Shown here in pieces: positions 33,181-45,439 of a stretch of DNA of 64,000 nt (its first letter is position 1; every line of letters starts with the position of its first letter). Where the stretch lies: NCBI GenBank assembly GCA_018894105.1, contig CM032121.1, forward strand, positions 19,316,730 through 19,380,729, in the 5' to 3' direction. Under the pieces are notes generated by a model. The model was not told where the DNA came from, did not search any database, and saw only the letters and a list, made by a program, of their open reading frames with translations. This DNA is from Jacaranda mimosifolia. Taxonomy: Eukaryota; Streptophyta; Magnoliopsida; Lamiales; Bignoniaceae. The position numbers and the translations under genes were made by a program.

Positions 33181-34029
33181 GGAAATTTCATATGGAAGTT
33201 CCACCAGAGATTGCATGGGGCCAAGTATGCAAGCCAAACGATTTTTCGACAGAAAATTCATCAGAATATCCTTGTTTTGACTATTGATGTTTGTGTCGGA
33301 TTTCTAAAAGAATTTTCTTTGGAAATTAGTAATTTTGTTATTTTTATTTTTCTGCAATCCAACAACAATTCCAATGAACAACAAATCAAAAACAGTAGCG
33401 TGGCCTCTTTTATTCTTCCTCTTTCCTTTTCTCTAAATAGTGGTGCGGTCTCTTTTTTTCTTTCTCTTTTCTTTTCTCCTTGTCCATTTCTTGTCTCCTC
33501 CTTGCTGCTCCTCTTCACAGCTGCCGCCACACCACCTTGAGACCACCATTGCCGTTACCACCCGCCAACCGTCGCCGTCGACCGTGCGCATTTTGGTCCC
33601 ATTAATTCCCACTACATCCCCCTCCACTAGCGCATTTTTTTTTTCTTTTTGATAAAGCTGCTAGTGCCGTGGATGGAAGAATTAGGCGGACTCCTACCTG
33701 TTTATTAAAATCTCAAAATCAACATTACTAGGAAGGTTTAAACACTAGCGTGCTCCTTGTGACTCCTTCCACCCGCTTGCTACCACTATTGCTGACACTG
33801 CAGCCGTCGAGCATCAAAGCTGTTGATAATTAATTTTAATTTGATTTAATTTAATTTATTTAGTCTAAATGTTATTTTTTTATATTTTTATATTTATTAC
33901 TTTATTATATTAGTAATTATTTTAGGGTTCAATTTAGGATTAAATTGTTTTCTATATTGAATTTGAGGGGTTGAGATTCAATTATAATAGAAATTAGAGA
34001 ATTGAATATAGAAATATAAATTAATGTGT
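33181..34029 (+). other. leader-like segment of the older CACTA remnant
   Basis: Pyrimidine-rich DNA followed by a GC-richer patch with GCCGTTACCACC and CGCCGTCGACC blocks, similar in kind to 3600-3850 in the CACTA element at 3270-8258. Overlapping open frames on both strands here are composition effects, and I do not call a gene. Confidence 0.45.
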
Positions 34030-35695
34030 AGGGTGAATTACATCTAGGCCTCTTGAGGTTTGATTTAATTATAAAGAAATTCTTGTTATTTTGAAAATTA
34101 CATTTACCCTCCTAAAGTTAGACGCCGCCCAACATTTTACCTTAGTCATTAGTGCTCATTAGAGTTTCGACCAAGTGCTATCAAACAAATTGGGTAAAAT
34201 TTTGAAAATACTCTTATATTATCTAACCTCATTTTTTACCATGTCTGACCTTTTTCTATGGATGAAAATACCTTTAGGGGTTGTTTTGTAATATATTCAA
34301 AATTTTAAGATTTTAATTATTTGTAAATATTTTTTCTAAGGACTAAAACATACTTAATTATTTAATATTTTAAATTACATATTTAATCATATTAAATAAA
34401 AAATATTTAAAATAGTTAATTAAATTTATTTTATACACGGCTTATAAGCACACAAACATCCACTAAATTTGTCATTAAATATTAATTATAACGGCGAACG
34501 TCTTTCATTCATTCATTCCCTACTATTCAAGAATTTTGTGGGTGTCGGTAATTGTATTTTGTACAAAAGTTCAAATGGCCACAATTATTGATTCAAGTTA
34601 ATGGGTGCAACCGCCGATCACATAAATTAACCTCTATTTAGTATACTTAATATTTATTTATAAAATAAAATAAAAAATAAAACGCCCACTATAGTAGAGG
34701 ATTCGAATGATTTTTGAAGTCCACATAAATCAAGAAATCATACGTAAAATAAATTAATATTCAAAATTTTATTCCTAAAGTGACATGAAACTTACAACAA
34801 GTAAATTGGTGTATCAATCAACTATGATTCCAATATAAGCTCAAATGCTAACTGATTAATTGATTGAGTAATATCCCCTCACACTTATATTTGTTAGCAT
34901 TAAGGTCCGAACTATAATGAATTCTTAGTACGCATATACATATATAACTATATATAAGTCCAAATATATATAAGCCCAAATGCACAGTATCTTTGTTTTT
35001 AAAACAACCTCCAGATGATACAACTATTGAGTAGAGATGAATTAATAGACATACAACATAAGTACGTAGCTTTTAAATTTCTGTTGTTTAACACAAAATA
35101 AAGATATATAAAATTCAAAAAACAATGTAATGAAAAGCAATGATTAGAAATTAGATCTAATTGGCCGACCCGACCAATTGGATTTACGGACCATCCTATT
35201 GTCCAATCCAATTTTAAGTAAAAATTGTTAACCTTGTAAAAATAATTTATTCTGAGAAAATCATTCAAGACGGTTTTTTTTTGCTTTTTCACTTTAATTC
35301 TTGTAATAATTAAAGTTTCATTTGTTCTTTAATCTAAAGTCCAATACAAAGGACAAAGTACAAGCCTATAGCGCCTCTATTCGGGATAACACCTAAGCTG
35401 AGACACCACTCTAATTCAAACTTAAATCTCATACATGATTCTAACAATAGGCCCATCAGAAAAAAATTTCAAAAATTTCAAGGATAACAACAAGCATCAA
35501 CCTAAGTACATCTTACAAAGGTATGAATTTCAAACCATCACAATTTCATCATTCATCGAATCCTACCTATTACAATTCATAAGTTCAAGTCAAATGTCTC
35601 ATAACATCTCCAAGTTCTCGCTAATCATAAAAGTGATCCATACACAAGTTTAAGCACCTATTCTATTACGAAACATATTTACATCCTTCCAAGCC

Positions 35696-38399
35696 TGAAG
35701 TACAAAGTCATCACCAAAACCTGTCTGAAAATGTCAAGAGATATTGGGGGAGTAAGTGCAAAGACTTAGTGAGGGATAACTTAAGAAATACAGAAGAGAT
35801 CTATCGAGGAAGGTTCAACTCAACAGATCATCAAATAAATATACAGAACATGACAGATTCAGAATCAAACAGTAAACATAGCAAAACAGGAAACGCTCCT
35901 GCCTTACTGCTCCTAGACAGATTTTAGACAGACAGATTTCAGATAGGCAAAACAAACCCAAAGCACATGCATTCCAAGAAAACTACAGACATGCATTGCA
36001 GAATCACCTTATTCTAGTCAGACAAATAGATTACCTAAGCGTAACAGCTTGGTATATGGCGGATGCCCATACGAGCCGTATAGTGCACCGCTGGTACCTA
36101 GTGGAGAGTCCCTAGCATACCGCCGATACCCATGGGAGAGTCCCTAGCGTACCGCCGATACCCATGGGAGAGTCCCTAGCGTATCGTAGACACTGAGGGG
36201 AAAGTCCCAAGCGTGCCTTATATAACCAAACATTTCGCCCGGATTGGCCCTTGGCCCATATTTTCTCTATACACATAACAGAATTCACAACCGTTTATAC
36301 AGATGCCCAGGGGAAAGTCCCTAGCGCACCGCCGGTTCCCAAAACAGAACAGAACAGAATAGAACATAACATAATAGAAATGTCGTCAAGGCAACAGGAT
36401 AGCAACTAAAAGATTCAGATAAGCCAACATGGCCAAATAAAGCTATATAGATAATAGATACGCTGGCGAGGCACTAGAAAATGGTACAAATCAGTACAGA
36501 TACGAGACAAACAGACAGACAATTGAGATACAGATAACAGATAAGGTTCTAGGCACCAGAACAGACAGAAACAGAATCGATATCAATGATAACCCTCACA
36601 TGGGTGTTTAGATCAAATAACAGATAACAAATCAGAATTCCAACACATTTCAGATTTCAAATAGACAGAGTATGGAACAAAAACAAAAAACCCACACAGG
36701 GGCTTATCACAATAATAGATAATTAAAAAGGAGTGCCAGGTTGGCAGACCCTCACCTCTTGTAGTTACAGCAAAATAACCACAACCCGAAATCTACTGGT
36801 CGATAGGACCCACTTCTTCGTCACCTAGTCAAAAGAATATTTCCAAAGTCGAATTCCTATTCGACTCTAGTAACCTTCTAGAATTGTATCGTAAGTATTC
36901 TAACATTACTAGCTTATAAATCAACACGGTGATATAGGCTCTTCAGTAGTATCTACACAAGTATTCCAATATATTGATTATTCTAGAATTTATCAAGACA
37001 TTATATATCGGTCCTATAAATAACATGATATCTTATCTGACTACGAAATCGTATCATATCATTATCTTTGTCAATCTATACCAAATAGTCCAATTTCTAC
37101 CATTGATTATTCTTAGTCAAATGCCACTTAAATCATCAATTATTTAAGGTCCCAATAATTCCAATATTATCCAATTCAGGTCCTAAATCCAAAATCCCAA
37201 GTTCAAGTATTCTTATCAAATTCATAATTTCCAATTTTGGTCACTTTACGTAATGTCCAAGTCCACTATTGTATCATTCATAGCATGAGAGAGTTCACTA
37301 CATATATATATACATGGCATATCATCATCCTCAAGTCCTATTCTTAGCATGGATACAACATTAAATATGAATATGCACATGCATGTACATACATATACAT
37401 ATATATATATTCAATCTTTTACCACAACTACGCAACGAGAGCTCGGATCCCCGAACCAACTACGCCACTACGATCATCTTGACGAAAGGAAGTTTATGTC
37501 TTCCCACTGCCGGCTGCCGTCCGCCGCCGCCGAAAAATCTCAAAATCACCACGTTCTGCTTCTCTCGAGCTCCTGAATCTAATGCCACCTTTAGTTTCTC
37601 GTTTAGAGGTCTGTATCCACCGAAAACGAGCTCAACAGCCCAAGATTCTCATTTTCTCACTTGGCTCCGATCTCCATTTTTCTTCTTTTCCGCCACGCCA
37701 ACTCCACATGCAACCTCGTATCTTGCTTCTCCTCGCCAAGAGCTACCTGAAACACCCTTCAACCGTCCAAGTTGTCGCCGAAAAAATGCAAACCTAGGTT
37801 GCCCGCCGTGGATGGTGTTTCGACCTTCTTCACTCACGGTGTCTCATCAATTTCTAGTAGTGCATGGGTGGAGGAAGGTGTTCAGAGGGTGGAGTGGAGC
37901 TGTTTGAGGGGGTTGGTGGTTGCCGGTGAGAGGGTTGCCGGTGGTGTGTTCATGGTGAAGAGGAAAAAGAAGAAAGAAAAGGAAATGAAGAAGAAAGGAA
38001 AAGAAAGAGAAGGAAAAAGAAAGGAAAGAAAAGGAGGAAAAATATCTGCTGTTCGTTTGGTTTATTTTAAAATTGATTTTTCATTTATTGCAATTTAGTC
38101 CTCCAAGTTTTAATCAACCCCAAATAAACCATACAAATTATTTAAAATTACAATTTAAACCCTATTGACCAAGACCCTTCCATGCAAACCCCATCATTTT
38201 CAAAAAGTGTTCAATCAAGTTTTAATAAATTTTGAATTGACCCCAAACTTTTAAAATTTCTAAAATTAAAGTTTTCTCATTAACAAATTGACCACCAAAA
38301 TTAAATAAAACAATAATTTAGCAACTATAACATAAAATCACGAAATTTAAATATATAAAATTTAAATTCTATAAATTATGAAATTTTCGGGGTGTTACA
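35696..38399 (-). mobile_element. solo LTR of a Ty3/gypsy-type element
   Basis: On the minus strand it starts TGTAACACCCCGAAAATTTC, a characteristic start of several plant gypsy LTRs, and ends in TTTGTACTTCA. AAGCC stands at 35691-35695 and again at 38400-38404, matching a 5-bp target duplication. A pyrimidine-rich leader followed by GCCGGCAACC blocks, and several CATGGGAGAGTCCCTAGCG repeats (about 36090-36310), are typical LTR or leader content. No internal coding region adjoins it. The left end is less certain than the right, because the sequence to about 35300 could still be LTR. Confidence 0.6.
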
Positions 38400-38431
38400 A
38401 AGCCATAAAGTCTAAATTCTAAAATGTCCTA

Positions 38432-38529
38432 ATAAAAACCTCAATTAAAGTCGCGAACAACACAATTTAGACTCTTTATGATAAAAACCTCAATTAAAGT
38501 CGTGAACAACACAATTTAGACTCTTTATG
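38432..38529. repeat. 49-bp tandem duplication
   Basis: Two adjacent copies start ATAAAAACCTCAATTAAAG at 38432 and 38481 and differ by one base (GTCGCG against GTCGTG). Confidence 0.95.
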
Positions 38530-39989
38530 TTTTATATTTATTTTGAATGATGTATTATTAGTAGCATTCTATTGATGTGAAATTTTTTCTCGACTGAAAT
38601 GCGACTATATTAATTGATTGAATTAGTCATTTTACTCAGCTATATTAATTGATGAATTAGTTATTGCACTCCATAGAGGAGACTCTACTCTTCAAAAAGT
38701 GGGTTCCCAAGCTCACATAAGGATGCTCCTAGTTTTAAATTGTTTAAACTACATTATGGAACTAATAAAAGCTAGTAAAGAAAACTAGTAAAGAATTTCA
38801 ATGACATAATGATTAAGGAAATTACTGTTGTAGATAATTGTGTGATTTGTATTCAAATATAAAATAAAGTAAAAATAATTCAAATGATCATAATTTTATA
38901 AAATAATAATTAAGAAAGTGATCAACCAAACCGTATAAATAATGAGGAAATTGAAGCCGGATCAATGGAGAGTCACGACACTTGTTGCTATCCTAAAACC
39001 ATGATTGCCTCCCTTCATGTGAGTACTAGTGACTGATCATGACTCCAAGATAAAATTCATTAGCTCATAGTGGTGTCTCATCCCATGTGCACGACCATGA
39101 GGAGACTAGGAACCAGTTCATAGTCACATTGCCAAAAACACAAAAGCTTGTAGGGAGTGTATAAAATAAAACAATCTAAAACTTACACCAACTCTATGTG
39201 CCAAAGAAAGATTATCCCTTTATATAATAGTAAAAGTTTGACCATTTAGAAAGGATTAATGGGACACTAAAAGTATCATAAAACCACCATAAATTCAATT
39301 TATAATTAGGCCCAATAATGATAAACTAAAGTGGTCAAATATATTAAATAAAATGATATGGAGGCCATAAATATGAAATGAATAAAATAAATAGGCACAT
39401 TAGTTGTCATGTTAAGACACATGATAAAATGATTTATTGAAAATAAAATAAATTGAAAAAATTTTAAAACTTATTTCCAACAATTACACTTGCTGAAATT
39501 GCATTAAAGAAAAAAAAAGACATAGATATTAAATGATTCAAAATAAAGGATACGAATTGAAAAAAACAAAAAACTAATGCTTGGCAGCTGTATAATTATG
39601 ATGATGTAGTGTTTGGAAAAGGTGTTAAGTAAAAAGGTTTGAGAGGAAAATTAGGTTGCATCAAGCTGAATTTCTGTACCTTTGAGTTAAAGTTTGAGCA
39701 GAAGAGTCTGAGTTGAACTTTAAATATAATGAGCTCGTTGAGTTTGTCAAGGTGGCCTTGCTAGGACCTATGATGCTTAAGTCAAAGTAAGCATAATAGA
39801 AATAATAAGGTCAAAAAGCAGCCATAAGAGTAAATGCATGAAGTCCGTACCTGAGATCACTGATAAATTGGGTATTTTATAAAGTTCTTTCTAAGATCAA
39901 GAATTTAAAGAATTTATTTTTTATAATTTATTAAAGAATAAAAAATTAAGGACCCAAGCCGCCCATTTCTACTAAATTCTGACCCCCTA

Positions 39990-40260
39990 TCCAAACTCCC
40001 CAGCCAGCCACTTGCCTGGCAGTGGGCGATTTGTTGCTCAGTAACCAGCCATCGGTCACGGCCAAGCTAGCAGCTAGCCATGGTAGTGGGAAACTGGTTG
40101 CTCACCCAAAGACCAATGGCCGGCCACTTGGACATGGCAGTGGGTGACCAATTGTTACCCATAGCCAGGCCAGTGACCAGTCGCTTAGCCATGGTAGCGA
40201 GTGATCGATCATAGCCACATCTGGATGCCAAGTCAAGCGGCTGCTGGCTATGGCTGGACA
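39990..40260. repeat. degenerate minisatellite, CCATGGTAGTGGG motif
   Basis: Blocks of the type GCCA-TGGCAGTGGG-GA-C-TTGTTGCTCA recur about four times at roughly 60-bp spacing, in a GC-rich patch within the AT-rich MULE-like element. Confidence 0.6.
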
Positions 40261-41202
40261 ACATTCCGGATATGGGGAGGGGTTGGGGGTCGGGAATGGG
40301 GGTGAGGATGAGGGTTGGGGGTTGGTGGGTGGTGTATTATATATATGTAATATATATTTGTATTTATTGTGTATATATATCTACGTATATATGCACCCTT
40401 ATCCTATGTAAAGTAATGAAAATGTATCGAATAAATTCTCGCCAAATAAAAAATATTACAAATAAGTTTAAGGGTAATTATGTCTTTGGATAGTTCTACC
40501 AATTTTCTTATTTTTTTCTTTTTCTTTTGCAATTTATAGCAGAAAGCATTTTTGTCTTTTTCACACTTTCTATCTATATTACATTTAGATTTCAAAAGTT
40601 GGAAGTATATATAATTTCAAAACAATAAGGATATATAATATTTCAAAACAATAAGGATTTTTCTATAATTAAACCGAATCTTAGGGGTTTGGATGTAATT
40701 CATCCTTAAATCTACGATAGTACAAAGATTAAATTCAATTAGAAATTAGAAGGTTTATATTTGGTAGTTATAAAATTTAGAATTTTGATAATTTATATTG
40801 GGGTTTTGGGGATATAAACAACTTAGCATGCTTAATGAAATTTAAATTAATAGTAATAATTAAAATTTAGAAATTAAAAATTAGAATACTTAAATTATTT
40901 AAATTGGGAGCTAGAAATACCAAGTGGCTTTTGGTTCGGTGGCATAAGTCTCCCATATAATATAAAGAGTCGAGAATTTAAAGTCTAATGGGCTCTTGAT
41001 GTACGTGCGTATATATGAATGAAAAAAAAATTAGGAGTTAGAAACTCATTATGTTAGACTATATTTTTTATGTTAAATTATTTAATTAGGATTTAGAATT
41101 GGGACTTACAATTGGACTTAGAATTAGAATTAGAATTGGGACTTAGAAATGGTCTTATAAGCATAACTCAAATTATTTATTTTGTTAAACCTGTTGTAGC
41201 CT

Positions 41203-41234
<32 letters not shown>

Positions 41235-41344
41235 TTTACTTTTCTTTTTCTTTTAAATTACTATTTTATTTGTTTTAGGAATACATATTTTACGATTAAT
41301 TCAATATAAATTATATATATTATTTTATTAATTATTGTTATCAA

Positions 41345-41830
41345 CTTTATGCAGGTATGTATCGTCACTTGTGGGTACCAATTTCTTTACTAGAGTCATC
41401 AAGAACAAGGTGTAGGAGACGTGGAAGACCAAGTTAGATATTCTCCATAGTCTTTGCTAATTAATTTTTAGTGACTGAAAGGTATATGCATGTTGGTTAT
41501 TTTTATATATAGATATAGGTCTATACATGTAACATATTATACTAACTTCTCTATTTCATTTGTTTCACAGAGATATGTCTATTGGGGCCTCCAATACAAG
41601 GGCCATATGTAGAGGGCACTTTAATAAAAAAGCGGGGTCACCGATTGGATAACATGTATGGCTATGCTCGTAAGACGGCCAAGAGGTCAAATTGGATCTG
41701 CCAGGACACTTGGGATGCCCTTTGTTGTCACATGACATTCAGAAATTTTTAGAAGTCCACGTAAGCTAAAAAGAGCTGAACTTTTGAGACTGGAGGATCC
41801 CTCCATCCTAAGATCTTGACTTACATGTAT
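41345..41830 (+). pseudogene. transposase fragment paralogous to 7026-7480
   Basis: This follows the transposase blocks of the CACTA element at 3270-8258 in the same order. It has a GTACCAATTTCTT...GTCATCAAGAACAAGG block, then CACAGAGATATGTCTATTGG, then GGGTCACCGATTGG, then CAGGACACTTGGGATGCCC, and finally GGATCCCTCC. It has stops and frameshifts and ends where the captured transporter fragment begins. Confidence 0.75.
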
Positions 41831-41879
41831 TAATGCATTGAAGATTTGAACTTTTCTAATTCTACTAAGATAACTAATT

Positions 41880-42275
41880 GAGCTAGCTAGAGTGTTCCAC
41901 ACCTGTAAATAAGCCATATGTCATAGCTGATAGAAGGCCGATAAGATCCCCAACAAGAGTGCCTTTGCTACTTCTTTAAAAGAAAGAAAAACTTGAGCAG
42001 TTAGTGATTCCCTGAAAGTGAAAGCTTGGATATAGTAGCATATATAGTCTTTTCCTTCATGCATAATTCATAGTATTTTTGTTCAAGGTCCACAGAATAG
42101 AACAGAAGACTTACGAAGAAGTATTTAGTTAGGGTTGTCGTGGCAACACTAGCCATGCTAATAAATACAACAACTACCTTCGCTATATTTAAGGAATCTT
42201 GGTCCAAAAATGCATCCATAAAGAGAGTAAACAATCCTGAGGTAGATGATAAAACTGTAGTACTTGCTAAATAAA
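41880..42275 (-). pseudogene. captured SLC35F/EamA-type transporter gene fragment
   Basis: The minus strand from about 42271 reads ASTTVLSSTSGLFTLFMDAF, then LDQDSLNIAKVVVVFISMAS and VATTTLTK. This is the conserved membrane-helix region of plant solute carrier family 35 member F5-like (EamA/DMT superfamily) proteins. A GTAAGT donor at about 42115 and a TTTCAG acceptor at about 42012 bound a short intron. The second block then reads TLVGDLIGLLSAM and TYGLFT. The frame between acceptor and second block has a stop. It holds only a fraction of the roughly ten-helix protein and no start, so it is a captured genomic fragment. Whether the Helitron or the older CACTA element carried it is unresolved. 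Confidence 0.85.
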
Positions 42276-42815
42276 AGCTTCAAAATTCACAGTAAACAAT
42301 TGCAAGAATTATAGTCATTCTAAATATTTATTTTGAGATTTATAAAATTAAAATAAGTAAAGATTAAACTAAAAAATTAATTTGTTATGTAAGAAAAAAT
42401 AATACAAAAAATAATAAATTTCACAATATCTCAAACCTTAAATTTTTGCAACTTATGATAAATACAGGAACCATAGTTGTTTTGGCATAATGACTTAATT
42501 AATTTAAGTGGTCATACTGCTAATAATTTGAAAATTTTGTTTTCAATGATTATAAATTTTTTGTTCAAGAAATTTGCATATTTATTTTAATATTATGCTT
42601 TATTCTGTATTATTTATTGATGCTAATTTTATTTTTAATATCCATATTTATTGCAATTGCTATGGTTTTTAGTAATAGATTTTTTCATGCCAATTTTATT
42701 TTTAGTTGTTGAATTGTCATTAAATGAATTTGCATATTGATTATATGTTTTGTGGTGCATGGTTTTTTTTTTTTTTAATCTTAACTTTTATATTTTGAAT
42801 ATATTTTGCTGAACA

Positions 42816-45330
42816 ATGGATGGTGAAGGAGATATTTTGAGTAGACGTAATCACAAAGCTAGAATAGTGTATAGTTCTTTAAGTACTGAAGAAAAAAGTA
42901 AATTTTTGGAAAAATGTAGGCAATATTATAGAAATTGTGTTTCCCGATCTAAAGATCAACAATCTTCAGGGGAGGGAACATCTGCCATTGGTCTTTTCTT
43001 GCGTGGTTTTGTTACTCCTCATACTTCAGCATCTATAGTTATTCAGTCTTCTGAATCAACTGAATTACTTCCAACTATAATGCTAAACGAAAGAAGTGAC
43101 ACATCATATGGGTTATCTACGCAACATTTGTTATCCTGCCGTGAGCTTAATCAATTTTTGAGATTGTCACAGCTCCTACTCACACATTGAAATTGCTCCT
43201 AGTGCCTAATTGTATGCATTGTGGTGCTCATCGCTTTCATAGAGAAACTATAGGGTTTTGTTGTTGTAGTGGTCGAGTGTCTTTAGCCGTATGGTAATCA
43301 ATCTAATATTGTATAACTTATTTGCTGTGGATAAATCAACTATTGGTAGTAGCTTTCGAAGGAGGGCAAGGACTTACAATACCAATTTTACTCTGACTTC
43401 TATTAGCATGAAAACTGATCCTCAGTATTGTTGGAATAATCAGGGAGTGTACACAGTTAAAGTTAATTGTCAGGTTTATCATAAGTTGAATTCTTTGAAC
43501 TCTTCTCTTGAATTACCAAAGTGACTACAACTATTCTTTCTTGATACCGTTGATGATATTAGCACCGAGGTTCTTAAAGAATATGAATTGGACCCTTATA
43601 TCAAGGTTTATTAGGCAATCCTTACATTAAGGTATTTAAGCGTCTTCAATCTTGAGATAATTTGGAAAATTGTTCTATTGTTCTGCATTGTCATCCAAGG
43701 TTAGATAAAGAACTCATAATTTGCCAATTGAGGAACAAATTGCTGCAATTTGGGATGAAAGTACTGATGATCCTTAGGATATGGAAACAGATATTAAAGT
43801 ATACACTAAGGGCAATGAGAGTCGTTCATTTGAATATCATTATGGATGCTATGATCTATTGTAAGATTCTTTGTTGTTTCCATATGGAGAGTCTAAATGG
43901 CATACTGGTATAGAATACGTAGAACAATCGATGAATAAAAGGTCTATGTGTAAAGGTGCAAATCTTGTGAGGCCAACATTAGGTCATTCAGGTGATGATA
44001 TATTGTAAATGGAAAAAGAAGGTTTGTATTTTTGTCTTTTTTTTTATTATGATTCACTAATATTAATTAAAAAAATAAGTACCATAATGTATCTACTAAT
44101 TTATTTTTTGTTTTAATTGTGCAATATACCAACAGAATAGGACGAAACAAAAAAATACATCATGTCAAGAATTTACATGTTATAGAGCCTAAATAAGAGA
44201 TAATGAATTCAATTCAATTATTCACTATGGGAGAATAGGCTAGCAATATGGAATTGATTCTTATATTAAATTGGAGACACAACGGGTAGATTTTTATAGG
44301 ATAGAATCACAACAATTTGATGCAAGAATGGGAAGTCTTCAAGGTATAGTTGACAGCTTAGGTATTGATGGAGAGAATGATCCAACAAAAATTGGTCAAA
44401 GAATTGTATTGCCATCTTCTTTCATTGGAGGTCCACGAGATATGATGAAGTGATATGTTAATGCTATGACTTTAGTACAAAAGTTTGGTAAACCTGATTT
44501 ATTTATAACTATGACAAGCAATCCATTTTGGAAGGAAATCCAAGATGAACTATTGCCAACTGAGGAAGCACATGATAGACTTGAATTAGTTGAAAGATGA
44601 AATCGTAAGAAAGAAGCTTTTTGGAGAGGTTGCTTCATATGTGTATATTATTGAATATCAAAACAGAGGGTTACCGCCTATATATTGATTAATAATATTA
44701 AAAGATCAGTAGACGTAACAACCCAAATATATATGATGAAATTATAAGTCCTGAAATTTTCGATGATGCATATCCATTTTTGTATTCTTTAGTAATGTCT
44801 CATATGATGCATGGCTCTTATGGGGAGTCTAACCTTAAGAATGTTTGCATGAGAGAAGGAAAATGCAAAAATAAGTTCCCAAAACCATTCTATGATGTTA
44901 CTACTCATGGACAAAATTCTTATCCTACTTATAAAAGAAGGAATAATGGAAAAAGAGCTATTGTTGGAGGTATTCCTTTAGATATTAGATATGGTGTTCC
45001 TTATTGTCCATATTTACTTATAAAATTTGATTGTCACATTAATGTCGAAGTATGTTAAGATATCAAGTTAGTCAAGTATGTACAAATATATTTATAAAGG
45101 GCACGATAGAATTTCATGCAATATAGTTGGTCCTGCATTTACTGCAGTAGTATATGAGATTAAAGAATTTCAAAAAGGAAGGTGGATTTCTATAGTTGAA
45201 GCATATTGGAGAATATTTTGATTTGAATTGACTAAGTTGTATCCTCCTGTAATTGTATTACCAGTGCATTTGCCAAATGGACAATATATAACCTTTGGAG
45301 AAAAAGAACTTTAGATCAAATTGTATCAAA
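42816..45330 (+). pseudogene. Helitron Rep region, HUH motif lost
   Basis: An N-terminal open stretch (42816-43190) precedes a zinc-finger-like block (NCMHCGAHRFHRET followed by FCCCSGRVSL). Frameshifted Rep-flanking blocks follow: LPIEEQIAAIWDESTDD, EYHYGCYD, METQRVDFYRIESQQF, IGQRIVLPSSFIGGPRDM and AMTLVQKFGKPDLFITM. The replication-initiator HUH site should read GLPHxH; here it is GLPPIY followed by a stop, so both histidines are gone. After it come SHMMHGSYGE, CKNKFPKPF and CHINVEVC, which normally precede the catalytic tyrosine region. The protein would nick and join DNA at Helitron ends in an active element; this copy cannot. Confidence 0.85.
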
Positions 45331-45439
45331 CCCCCTTTTTAGTAGAACAATGTTAACCGAATTCTTTTGGATGAATGTAAATAATTTGGATGCCAAAAGA
45401 CTCAACCTTTTATATAAAGAATTTCCTTAATATTTTGTC

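Larger units (their letters stand above)
34030..40706. mobile_element. MULE-like element with long inverted repeats
   Basis: The left end reads AGGGTGAATTACATCTAGGC and continues with a GTTTGATTTAATTATAAAGAAA block. The right end on the minus strand reads AGGATGAATTACATCCAAAC and continues with a CGGTTTAATTATAGAAAAA block. The inverted likeness extends roughly 70-100 bp. Such long terminal inverted repeats beginning GGGTGAATTACATC fit non-autonomous Mutator-like elements. A clean 9-bp target duplication is not visible (TTAATGTGT against TAAATCTAC). Inside are a solo LTR (35696-38399), a 49-bp duplication and a minisatellite. The remaining DNA is AT-rich without genes. Confidence 0.65.
27242..41840 (+). 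mobile_element. remains of a CACTA-type element related to 3270-8258
   Basis: Three separated segments form one old element: 27242-27341, 33181-34029 and 40707 to about 41840. It begins TTACTGCAAAAAAAGTT, like a mutated CACTACAAAAAA terminus. Subterminal motifs (TTCAATGATATT, TTTTCGACAGAAAATTC) resemble those of the CACTA element at 3270-8258. A similar pyrimidine-rich leader with CCGTTACCAC / GCCGTCG blocks lies at 33390-33830. Transposase remnants at 41345-41830 match those at 7026-7480. It is interrupted by the elements at 27342-33180 and 34030-40706. The right terminus was not found, so the end given is only where similarity stops. Confidence 0.55.

Noticed and set aside
33151..33652. Open frames on both strands in a pyrimidine-rich segment
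   Set aside because: Low-complexity composition of a transposon leader region; no conserved pattern.
37349..38098. 174- and 108-codon open frames
   Set aside because: They lie inside the solo LTR on the opposite strand to the element and translate its purine-rich leader.
42001..42234. Minus-strand 77-codon open frame as a small membrane protein gene
   Set aside because: It reads through the intron of the captured transporter fragment; the first half is the exon and the rest is intron.
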